Assembly (NCBI GenBank): GCA_001643675.2
Contig: LSRY02000026.1
Coordinates: forward strand, 62,001 to 126,000
Direction: 5' to 3'
DNA from: Monocercomonoides exilis
Lineage: Eukaryota; Preaxostyla; Oxymonadida; Polymastigidae
Length of the DNA: 64,000 nucleotides
Of this stretch, positions 33,879 to 43,170 are shown piece by piece. A model generated the notes under the pieces. That model ran no database searches and had not been told where the DNA came from. It saw only the letters and a program-made list of their open reading frames with translations. Made by a program: the position numbers and the translations under genes. The stretch's first letter is position 1. The number at the start of each line of letters is the position of its first letter.

Positions 33879-35659
33879 GTCCAGTTCACAAGGAAACAGA
33901 GCAGAGGAGGCACATTGGAGGGAGAACCGCTTTGTTTCTCTCAGCATGGAAGCGAATCGGAGGAGAGAAATTGATAAGCAATGGAGTGCAGGCCATGTGG
34001 AAAAGCAAGCAGTCCAGGAAAGCTCTCAGCAGAGCCCAGTTCAGAGATGGAGCGTGTCTTCTCAACCAACAAAAGATCGAGGAATTCAAGAAAATATTAG
34101 AAGAACAGTTACGAACAGGAGTTGTTATCCCAATGGAGCAGAGGGAGGTCAAACACAGAAACAATGTATTTCTCATTCAAAAGAAGTCAGGCAGCTGGAG
34201 ACAGATTCTCGATTGTCGGAAACTAAACGCAGCAGTGAAAAGAACACATTTCAAGTGCGACGGAGAAAAAACAGTAGAACGACTAATAAGACGGAAAGAT
34301 TACGCAGTATCCCTAGACTTGGAACAAGCTTATTATTTAATTCCAGTTTCAAGAAAACTAATTCCCTATCTTACTTTCAGATTCATGGGAAAAGACTACT
34401 CCTTCAAAGGCATGCCTTTCGGCTTTGTAGATACACCGATCCTGTTCACACATATAATGAGGAAGGTGACAGCGGAGATAAGAAGAAGATGGGATGTCAG
34501 AGTCGTTGCCTATTTGGACGATCTTCTTTTTCTGCATCAAGATCAAGAAGTCTTGAAGAAAATAATTCAGGAAATCATCTCGTTTCTAGAAAGCCTTGGC
34601 CTTCTGATAAACAAAAAGAAATGCAACCTCATACCGATTTCGCAGTTCAGTTTCCTGGGATTCGAATGGAACACAACCAGCTTCGATGTGTGTCTAACGA
34701 AGGAAAGAAGAAAGGCAGTGATAGAGCTGTGTCACAAGTGGGAGAGAAGGTGCATAAGAGCCAAGACTGTCAGAGTGAGGGACTTAGCATCATTCGTGGG
34801 AAAGCTCAGTTCTTCACGCTTCGTTCTGCCAGACGCATCTTTGCACCTCCAATCGATCTTCAAATTGTTGCAAAAAGGAGTTTTAACAAACGGATGGGAT
34901 GGAATGATGAGGCTGAATGCTTCAATCCTCCAGCAGATAAAAAGATGGAGATGGACATTGAGGAAGAACCCCAGACGCAGATTAAATCCAGTGTTTATTC
35001 CAGAAGCAGTGCTAACCACAGATGCATCAGAAAGCTCCTGGGGAGCAATCCTCAGACTCAACAGAATGTCACTAGATTGTCACAGTCGTTTTCCATTCGC
35101 GGTGAAAAACCAACCATCCAACTTCAGAGAACTTAAAGCTGTGGAACTTGCACTAACACATTTTGCACCAATCCTAGCAGAGAATCGGATTTCACAGTTG
35201 CAACTTCGTTCAGACAACTCAGCAGTTGTTTTCAACGTGAACAGATGGAATGCAGGAAGGAATCTCCGTCAAACACTCAAAAGGATATGGACATTGAAGG
35301 AGAAACTGAAAATAGTCCTGAGAGCAGTTCATCTCCACGGATTGCGAAACACAAGAGCCGATGCTTTATCCCGCCTGGAAAGAGCAGGAGACTACAGCAT
35401 TGCAGACAGCGAGCTCAAAGAAATCTTGTCTGTTCTTCAAGTTACTCCAACGCTGGACGCCTTTGCAGCTCAACACAACCACAAGGTCGATCGTTGGTGC
35501 GGAATAGGAAGCCCATTGGGAGAAGACGGTCTGGCATATCCATGGAAGAACGAGTGCGTTCTGGCACACCCCCCAGTTCCCCTGATACCAATGACGATTC
35601 GGAAGGCACAGAAGGAGAGAGTACCAGTAGTATTACTCCTGCCGAACTGGAAGGGGTAG
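33842..35659 (+). CDS. reverse transcriptase-RNase H of the DIRS-like element
   Basis: 605 codons in the nominal frame, opening upstream inside the gag-like frame. The RT domain spans roughly residues 75-290, with FLIQKKSGSWRQILDCRKLN, SLDLEQAYYLIPV, the catalytic VVAYLDDLLFLH and the thumb-side LGLLINKKKCNLIP. RNase H follows at about residues 400-520 with LTTDASESSWGAIL, ELKAVELAL, RSDNSAVVFNV and RNTRADALSR. These are the standard DIRS/Ty3-type motifs with catalytic Asp residues present, so it looks competent. The frame ends at TAG (35657-35659) after LLPNWKG, then continues in the same frame as NWDVLLEKT for another 66 codons. Related elements usually have a W-x-x-Q-x-W-type pattern at that point, so this stop sits where Gln is expected. 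Confidence 0.88.
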   Translation: MEQETRGASTILGPVHKETEQRRHIGGRTALFLSAWKRIGGEKLISNGVQAMWKSKQSRKALSRAQFRDGACLLNQQKIEEFKKILEEQLRTGVVIPMEQREVKHRNNVFLIQKKSGSWRQILDCRKLNAAVKRTHFKCDGEKTVERLIRRKDYAVSLDLEQAYYLIPVSRKLIPYLTFRFMGKDYSFKGMPFGFVDTPILFTHIMRKVTAEIRRRWDVRVVAYLDDLLFLHQDQEVLKKIIQEIISFLESLGLLINKKKCNLIPISQFSFLGFEWNTTSFDVCLTKERRKAVIELCHKWERRCIRAKTVRVRDLASFVGKLSSSRFVLPDASLHLQSIFKLLQKGVLTNGWDGMMRLNASILQQIKRWRWTLRKNPRRRLNPVFIPEAVLTTDASESSWGAILRLNRMSLDCHSRFPFAVKNQPSNFRELKAVELALTHFAPILAENRISQLQLRSDNSAVVFNVNRWNAGRNLRQTLKRIWTLKEKLKIVLRAVHLHGLRNTRADALSRLERAGDYSIADSELKEILSVLQVTPTLDAFAAQHNHKVDRWCGIGSPLGEDGLAYPWKNECVLAHPPVPLIPMTIRKAQKERVPVVLLLPNWKG

Positions 35660-36960
35660 AACTGGGATGTGCTATTGGAGAAGACGCCTCATCGGACATT
35701 CGAATGGAGGAGTCTGAGAACAGTGTTGAGAAAGGGTCCATCAATGGCAAGCACAGGTGCATGTCTTCCTCCAGGCCGGTTAAGAGTCATATTGATCAAT
35801 CCACCAGAGTTAAAGGCGAGAGCTGGTGGAGAAGGGCGTTGGAAGAAAGATCTTACTTAGTTTCATTGGCAGAGGAGTGCATATCGGGAATTGCTCAGTC
35901 AACGTGGGATGGATATTTATTCGGCTTCGCACACTTTGGAGAACAGTGGGAAAAGAGTGATATGGGCATAATTCCAGAGGATATTCACGAGTGGGCAGCT
36001 CGATGTTCCAGTATATTTATTACCCTTAGAGACAATGGAATGAAGCTGTCATGTTTGCAGCTCATCCGCTCAGCAGTTTCATTTTTCACAAGCTTGGTTT
36101 ACAACACAAATTTCGGGGATATTCCGATTATAAAAATATTGCAAAGAGGGTTTAGAATAACAGAGAGGACAAGAAAAAAGAAGGTCCAAGAAATTTGGAA
36201 TCCGAAGACCATTCTGACATTCTTTTCTAATCTTGGAGAAAATCAAAGCTTGAGTTTCAAACATCTGACAATGAAAGCCATTGTGCTCACCATGTTATTC
36301 ACTGCGTGCAGGTTTACAGAGTTGGAAAGAGTAGATATGGAACGATCCAGATTCGAGCAGGAAGGAATATATCTAGACACAAGGCTAAAAACATCGCTTA
36401 ATCGAACAGAGATTGCAGTTCCTTTTTTATATGAAAACCCTTCAATTTGCCCAGCTTCGACCATTCAAGTTTTGTGGGAAGAGATAAAGAAAAGAAAACC
36501 AGATGGAAATAAATTGTTTTTAAATACCGAAACTTTTCATCCTCTTACAGTAAAAGGAATTAGACGATTGGCAAAGGAGACGTTGAAGGAAGCAGGAATT
36601 TCAGGCCATTTCACTCCTTATTCAATAAAGGCTGCTACGCTTTCAACGCTAACGATGTCAGGAATTCCACCAACTCAGATTGCGAAGTTTGCTTGTCTTT
36701 CCCCTAGAACAGACACTTTGGTGAAGCATTATGTGAAGGCCAATCTTGCTTCAACATTGGGGAAAGTGATTGCCTCAACTATGAATGCTCCCAGTGAAGA
36801 GTTAGCAACCAAGCGGTCAGCAGAGGATGGTGGCAAGGGGTGTGTCAGACCAGAAAGAGACCAGAGGAACAATAATGATAGACGAGCAATGGAATCTGGG
36901 ATGGTACTGAGGGACAAGAAGCGCCTGATGAAGCCAGGTTTGAGTGAGGAAAAAGCTTAA
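35245..36960 (+). CDS. tyrosine recombinase of the DIRS-like element
   Basis: 571 codons. The first ~140 overlap the RT frame and are probably not all translated; the recombinase proper starts near 35830 (RRALEERSYLVSLAEECISG). A SAM-like core-binding region (SGIAQSTWDGYLFGFAHFGE) precedes the catalytic domain, with LFTACRFTELERVD giving catalytic Arg I and TDTLVKHYVK near the C-terminus giving the nucleophile Tyr. The usual H-x-x-R box appears as TPYSIKAATLSTL, with Tyr and Lys in place of His and Arg. The enzyme integrates a circular DNA intermediate. The frame ends at TAA (36958-36960), but the same frame continues for 58 further Glu/Lys-rich codons (EFPSRVDEPDEEMEEQKSLG...) to another TAA. 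Confidence 0.8.
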   Translation: MECRKESPSNTQKDMDIEGETENSPESSSSPRIAKHKSRCFIPPGKSRRLQHCRQRAQRNLVCSSSYSNAGRLCSSTQPQGRSLVRNRKPIGRRRSGISMEERVRSGTPPSSPDTNDDSEGTEGESTSSITPAELEGVELGCAIGEDASSDIRMEESENSVEKGSINGKHRCMSSSRPVKSHIDQSTRVKGESWWRRALEERSYLVSLAEECISGIAQSTWDGYLFGFAHFGEQWEKSDMGIIPEDIHEWAARCSSIFITLRDNGMKLSCLQLIRSAVSFFTSLVYNTNFGDIPIIKILQRGFRITERTRKKKVQEIWNPKTILTFFSNLGENQSLSFKHLTMKAIVLTMLFTACRFTELERVDMERSRFEQEGIYLDTRLKTSLNRTEIAVPFLYENPSICPASTIQVLWEEIKKRKPDGNKLFLNTETFHPLTVKGIRRLAKETLKEAGISGHFTPYSIKAATLSTLTMSGIPPTQIAKFACLSPRTDTLVKHYVKANLASTLGKVIASTMNAPSEELATKRSAEDGGKGCVRPERDQRNNNDRRAMESGMVLRDKKRLMKPGLSEEKA

Positions 36961-37142
36961 AATTCTGTTGAATTCCCTTCCAGAGTAGACGAGCCTGATG
37001 AGGAGATGGAGGAACAGAAGTCACTTGGAGAACAATTCATTATTCGAACAAGATCACAAGCAAAAAAAGAGGAAGAGAGCAACAACGCAAAGAAGACGCA
37101 CACTGTGGTAGTAATGATGGCTTCATCATCCAACTAATTGAT

Positions 37143-37180
37143 TCTCTCAAAAAGAGAAGGAATTGATTCTCCACTTTCTT
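37143..37180 (-). repeat. right inverted terminal repeat of the DIRS-like element
   Basis: Reverse complement of 32889-32926 with four mismatches. Confidence 0.75.
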
Positions 37181-37815
37181 TTTTAAGCAATATCTTATCT
37201 TCATCAAACTTTTTATTACAAGAGTGAGCAAAATGATGTTTATTGTTCTCTATCGAATTCAAAATAATGAAACGACAAAGACAAGTGATGATTGTTGATT
37301 TCCTTATGTGCAATCATTCCATCTGCATCCGTTCGAAGCTTCTCTCTTCTATTTAGCATGTGGAATGGAATGGAACATGGAACCCGAACAGATTTTCATC
37401 AACAAATGTTTGATCGATTTTCACAAACATATTCGAATATTCGCAAGCTGTTCATTTTCATTGAAGTGGAGGGAGGGTGAAGTGAAGATTGCAATAATAC
37501 AATTTCAACTCTCATTCATTTCTTTGTCTTTTGAGGCATCGCTTGTGAATTAATAAGTGTTGCGGTTCACCTGCAGTTATTCTTCACACTTTATATGTTG
37601 TGCATCACTTATGTCTGGAAGCTATTCAAGCTCGTTACCGTTCAATCCTTTTCTGGCAACTCTCAGATTGCACACATTTTGAAGATTCAATCCAATTACA
37701 TAACTCGGAATTCAGAAAATGAAATGAGTCGATAAAAGGAACAATAAATAAACATTGATTGAGTACTTTTCTTTGCCTTTGCAGTTTTCTATTATGCAAC
37801 ACAAAAACGTTGATA
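37181..37815. other. intergenic, no gene supported
   Basis: Short frames only; lies between the DIRS-like element and the foldback element. Confidence 0.4.
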
Positions 37816-38779
37816 GGGTCAGTTATTTATCGGTGTCCAAAAAATTAATCGGGACCTAAATTTTTTGGCTCACAGGAGCACTTTCAGAAAAAAATAAATA
37901 ATAGGAAACCTTTTTTATACTTTTATATACTATTCCAGAAAATATTTTTTATTTTTTTTATTTCTGTAAATAGATCTGGAATTTTTTGTTTTATTTTTTA
38001 GATCAAAGACTTGCTCATATTTTCACGAGCTTTTTGTTTTGAGATTTTTAAGTATTGTTATTGTTATTGAACATAACTTCTTTATAAATTTGGTTATTTT
38101 TCATTGTTTAACACTTCGGTTTTTTATTACTTTTTCCAATTCACTAAATTTCGATAAATTGAAAAATGCATTTGAATGAATAAGTTATTTCGTTTATTAA
38201 AAAGGAAATATATTTGAATTATCAACAAATAAAGATTTGTATTAGGAAGAAAATCTTTTAATTTTTATGATCGTGATTATAACACAAAAAAACTTGTTTT
38301 TGCGTTTTTTTACTTCCTTTGCTTCAAATCACATTGTTTTATTTCAAAATTTTTGTGACGTTCATTTCGATAATTTTACAACTATTTTTCAACATTAAAA
38401 AACCAAGCAACTCGAATATCACTGCAAAATATTCAATTTGTTGAAATTTAGTGAATTGGAAAAAGTAATAAAAAACCGAAGTGTTAAACAATGAAAAATA
38501 ACCAAATTTATAAAGAAGTTATGTTCAATAACAATAACAATACTTAAAAATCTCAAAACAAAAAGCTCGTGAAAATATGAGCAAGTCTTTGATCTAAAAA
38601 ATAAAACAAAAAATTCCAGATCTATTTACAGAAATAAAAAAAATAAAAAATATTTTCTGGAATAGTATATAAAAGTATAAAAAAGGTTTCCTATTATTTA
38701 TTTTTTTCTGAAAGTGCTCCTGTGAGCCAAAAAATTTAGGTCCCGATTAATTTTTTGGACACCGATAAATAACTGACCC
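37816..38779. mobile_element. 964-bp foldback element with 348-bp arms and TA duplication
   Basis: Left arm 37816-38163 and right arm 38432-38779 are reverse complements, almost without mismatch except three bases near the inner end, around a 268-bp AT-rich centre. The ends are GGGTCAGTTATTTATCGGTG and its complement; TA abuts both (37814-37815 and 38780-38781). No coding capacity. TA duplication suggests mobilisation by a Tc1/mariner-type transposase. A diverged copy of the end occurs at 16299 and another fragment (TAAATAACTGACC) at about 58080. Confidence 0.85.
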
Positions 38780-39012
38780 TATGTCTGATTTTCATAAATG
38801 ATTTAGAACATTCAATTTTTTCTGTGCATTTTCCAATTTGTATATAGAATTGCAAACAATTGAACAAAAAACATGAAAAATGTTATTATTATCAAAAAAT
38901 TTAACTTTCCACTGTAGATTGTTATGCTTCAAATTATTATCACGTTTATTGAGAGAATAACAATCAATCGATGTGATAAATAATAACATGTTGAATTATG
39001 AATTCAATAGAC

Positions 39013-39430
39013 ACAATGCAGATTAAGTTGGGAAATTTGAATTAATGGAGGTTTATTAAATAAACCTATGTCAATTTGAATGAAGGCCACTTGAATTAAA
39101 TAAAATGGAAAAAATTTGAAATCACCATCCTAATTCAAATTAGAAAAGAACATTCAAATTAATAATTATTGTAAAAGGAAAATTTAGCAAACAAAAAACA
39201 CTAATGAAAACAAAGTGGAAATAAAAGAAAAATCAAACCTTTTTTGACTATTTCATAAATGAAATCTTGATAATTCGAAGGAAGCGTGAAAATAAGCTTA
39301 AATAAAATAAATGTTTAATAAATAATTAGTTAACAAAGTGAAAATGTTATTTGTTTTGAATTTTTTATGAAGAATGATTAACTTTGAAGATAATTTTTAT
39401 AGTTTTTACATAAATAATAAAAAGAAAACG
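39013..39430 (+). repeat. dispersed repeat, copy A
   Basis: Begins ACAATGCAGATTAAGTTGGG and contains GGTTTATTAAATAAACC, a perfect short palindrome. It is similar in the same orientation to 57636-58060, with shared blocks including AAAGTGGAAATAAAA and AAACCTTTTTTGACT. Confidence 0.75.
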
Positions 39431-39857
39431 ATGACATTCTGCAAATTCTGAAAAATTAATTTGTTTCGTACGCGTGTTTTGTTATACAGAATGCATTATC
39501 ACCATTTTCATGGAATAGTGATATTAATGTAGCAGAATCGTATGTCTAAATCCTTTTCCTTTTTCATTTTCCTTATTTCCTTTCATTTTTTCATTTGCAT
39601 TCTCTCTTTTGTCGTTATCTCATAATTTAGAATTGTTCTTTCTCTGAATTTTCTCGTTCTTTTCACCTGTCACATCATCTTTATTTATATCATCATTTCT
39701 TTCTTTCTTTTCATACCACATCCCCGTAAAATCTCTTATGCAAACTTCTTTTCAAAGCAGAACTTTTTCTTCTTTTCGCCTTTGCCTCTATTTCCATCAG
39801 AATACACATTCTCTGTAATTTTTTCCTCCTTTTTCTCGATCTCCATTAAACTTTCGC

Positions 39858-41741
39858 TCACAGAGCATGTGGAAAGATGGCTTCACTCACCGAAAATGTG
39901 TTGGCAAAGGCAGATGAGGCGAATGAGATGCGCCCTCCATCGGTGGCAGTCTGTTGGTTTTGTGGAGCTGAGTTGATGTTGGTGATGGTGCAGTTGGTGA
40001 GGGAGATGGAGAGGGCAGGGGAGGTGGGAGAGGAGAGGAAACAGCTGGCGGGGGTGGCAGTGGAGTTGATATCGGTGATGTTGGAGGAGTTAATGGTGAG
40101 GGGAGCGGTGAGGGAGGTGAGGTGGAAGATGCTGGGGCTGTTGAGGATGAGTTTGGTGATTGCTGTGTGGTTGAGGGTGAGGGAGCCAGCAGCGAGGAAG
40201 AAGAGGGGGGTTGTGATTGGTGTGGAGGTTGTTCCAGTGATGGTGGTTGTGTTGAGGCTGAGGGAAGGGGAGTTATTGGAGAGGTGGAAGAGGATGGGGG
40301 TGATGGGATTTGTGGAGTTGTGGGCGATGGCGAGGGCAGAGACCGTGAGGGAGCCCTGTGTTAGTTGGAAGAGGGCAGACGAGGCAGATGGATCTGGCGA
40401 AGAAGATGCAGATGAAAATGATGGAGAGGAAGAAGAAGCTGGCTGAGGAATTCCACTAGAGGCGATGGTGGTGGCAGTTGTGCCATTTCCTGTGATTTTG
40501 ATGTCAACTGCGCTGAAGGTGAGTGTCAGATTTGGAATAAATGTTGAGGTGAGGAGGATGAAGGAGGCGTCTTGGGAATCTGTCATGCGAACAAGAGCGA
40601 ATTCTATTGTTTAACATGGACTGAGTTGTGTGATTCCGCAGAGATCGGTGTTTGTTCCATTATTTGACACGATTTTGAAAGTTGTTATGAGAGGGAGCCA
40701 TCCATTGAAAGTTTCATTATCTGCTTGTCCATTATTCCACACTCTTTTAGCTGGGGTTGTTGAGCCACAATTCTCAAATGGAGATTGAGTGATTGCATTA
40801 CCACCGAAGAACACATCATTCCCTCTTCCATTTGTTGCTGAGTTGCCATCGAAGAAACAAAATGTGATGAATTTAACTCCGTTCATCCAATCATATGTTC
40901 TTGTACAACACATTCCTGCTCCACCATAAGATTTAGAAGCAGTCTGATTGTTATTGATGAAATGACACTCAACGATTGAAAACTGATTTGGCTTGTTGGC
41001 TGGAGGATAATGAAACGTTAAAGAACCAGCAGAATCACCACCAGAATTTGCGATGTACTTGCATTTGGATAAAAGAAATTGACCGTTTGAGGTCATATCA
41101 TATACATTAAAATGCCAACCAGTTCCACACCAATTTGTTATTGAACAACTTTCCACTCTGTTTTCAGAGAATGTCCAAAAAGCATTTGATTGTGGATGCC
41201 ATATTGCAGCTGCTCCTCCATGAAAAGCAGAACAACTTGTGAAATTGGATTTTATGATATCAATTTTTAACAAATTTCCACAATATAACTCTCCACCAGC
41301 AGCATTACTTGAAGAACAATTGTGAAATGAACAAGATGTAATTGTGAGGTTGGCATTTGTGCAATAAACATCAAGAGCACCACCATTATTATTTCCTCCG
41401 CTGATTGAATTATTCCACTCACACCATTCAAAAAGATAGCTATTCAATTCAGGAAAAGTCAGTCTTCCAGGTTTCGCTCTTTGAGATTCCGTTCCCACAT
41501 GATCCACAGCATCATTTGATAAAGAGCGTGTTTGATGGAGGAAAGATGTGTTGAAGGCAGAGAGAGAAGTGGAAGAGGTGTTGATGGAAGGGAGGATTGA
41601 ACAGTCGATGGTGTTTTGAGTGAGTTGGAGAGATAACTGAAGAAAAGGACGAGAGAGAATAAATTGTGTTAACAAAATAATTTTATATGTGTTTGCAAGT
41701 AATTCTGAGGATAAAAATACTTCAAATTTTTGATCATCCAC
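39858..41741 (-). pseudogene. truncated beta-helix surface-protein gene with in-frame TAA
   Basis: Two frames (41741-40611 and 40586-39858) lie in the same reading frame, separated by a TAA at 40611-40613. Across it the sequence reads ITQLSPC, stop, TIEFALVRM, matching the PCxTI block of other beta-helix proteins in this window. Repeated turns such as GGALDVYC, GGELYCGN and GGAAAIWHP plus many NxS/T sites support the family. No signal peptide is encoded at the open 5' end (a GTATTTTTATCC...CTTCAG stretch at about 41645-41710 could be an intron), and there is no membrane anchor at the 3' end, where TGA follows FPHAL. It is therefore truncated at the 3' end and probably at the 5' end. Normally such proteins sit on the cell surface. 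Confidence 0.7.
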
Positions 41742-43170
41742 ATATGAAAGGCTTTCTGTGCTTTTGGCACGAAAGAAAATTGTGAAATAGGATAAATAAG
41801 AAGAAAAATATCGAAAAAGAAATTTTCGAAAAAAATATTAAATGATCTATATTTAAAACGAAATCTTGAAAAAGAAACGTACATACTTTTAAACATTCAG
41901 TGTTTTAAATATTTCTTGTTAATGATTTTTAACATTATTTTTCTACAAAGCGAAAAATGAAAAACAATATTGTTTGAAAATAGCTATTGCTTGAAACAGG
42001 AAAAGCAGTAATTACCTTATGAGTGCTGAACAAAATGGCACAGAAGTCATCGTTGGTGCTATAGTATTAAAGAAACAGTTTGCAATTCGAAGAAATAAAC
42101 AAAGAATTTGATGAAGCTTTTATGATTTGTATATTGGGAAAAATGAATTTTCAATAGCAACAATCATTCAAACTCGCATTATATAACTCACGTTTTCGAT
42201 AACATAAGTTGGAATAGCATTTAAAACGAATTATCGAATGATTCTATTTTTTCGAAGAAGATAATTGAAAGATCAAAGTTTTTTCAAAAAGAAAATAAAA
42301 ATAAACTTTAGTATTTCATATCAATCTTTTATGATTATAATTAAATGCAATTTATTTTCATATTTGGAACATTCAATTCGAAATAGGATGAAGATTTTAA
42401 AAATAAGCAAGTCAATTCAAATATACAGGGGTTATTTTAAATAACCACCAAAATTTTGAATTATTTTTTCAATTTGAATAATTTGATTCAATCTGCATTG
42501 CATCAAATGGATTCTTTTAAGAAAATCAATGAATGAATTATGTGATACATGCAAAACTCTAACATTTGAACAAGGAATGAATAGTCACACACAATAATCC
42601 AAGTTATATTTAAAACAAACTCTTCAACAATATAATTTTGATTCACACAAAAAAATTATATCTATTCTTTTTTTCAATTGCTCTCTTATTTTTCGTGATA
42701 ATTCAATTTTTCAAAAATGAAATCAATTCATTAAAATCAAATCTTCCAACTCAATGTTTGTTTCATTCATTTTAATAATTTGAATTTATTCATTTCATAT
42801 CAAAAATACAGTTAAATGCAGAACTCATTAGAATCAAAAACACTTTCTGAAGGATAATTTTGTTTTAAAAAAGCCACACATAATTTAACATGTCTAGAAC
42901 AGTGTTTTGAATATGAACCAATCTCTACAAATAATAATCAGTGAAAAATTGAAACAATGACTTTTATTGATTATTAATAATTTAAAAAAGATTTTTCTAT
43001 GAGTAATATTTATGAATACACTCTTTCCAATGAAATATGAAAATTTTCAATAATTCGAAAAAATACCAAAAAATACAAAGTATGTTTCAAACCATAAATT
43101 ACAACAACAATTGTACGATTAATGTGTCTGTAGATCTTTGATTGAATTGAGAAAAGAACATCGATTGAAA
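41742..43170. other. intergenic; holds an inverted copy of a dispersed-repeat end
   Basis: No gene supported. At about 42425-42508 the sequence ending AATCTGCATTGCATC is the reverse-complement-type partner of 39013 onward, including GGGGTTATTTTAAATAACCACC, a palindrome like that in copy A. Confidence 0.5.

Larger units (their letters stand above)
32889..37180 (+). mobile_element. DIRS-like tyrosine-recombinase retrotransposon
   Basis: Three overlapping coding regions in DIRS order (gag-like, reverse transcriptase plus RNase H, tyrosine recombinase) lie between inverted terminal repeats at 32889-32926 and 37143-37180 (34 of 38 positions match, core TCAATTCCTTCTCTTTTTGA). DIRS elements use a tyrosine recombinase instead of an integrase and make no target duplication; none is seen here. 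The left end lies only 6 bp from the target duplication of the neighbouring 342-bp-TIR element. That element therefore inserted at, or just inside, the DIRS edge, or the two simply adjoin. Confidence 0.85.

Noticed and set aside
33688-35136. 482-codon alternative frame over the reverse transcriptase
   Set aside because: The RT and RNase H motifs lie in the other frame; this one has no domain.
39877-40446. 189-codon plus-strand frame over the truncated beta-helix gene
   Set aside because: Shadow of the minus-strand coding sequence, with unnatural Glu/Val/Arg composition.
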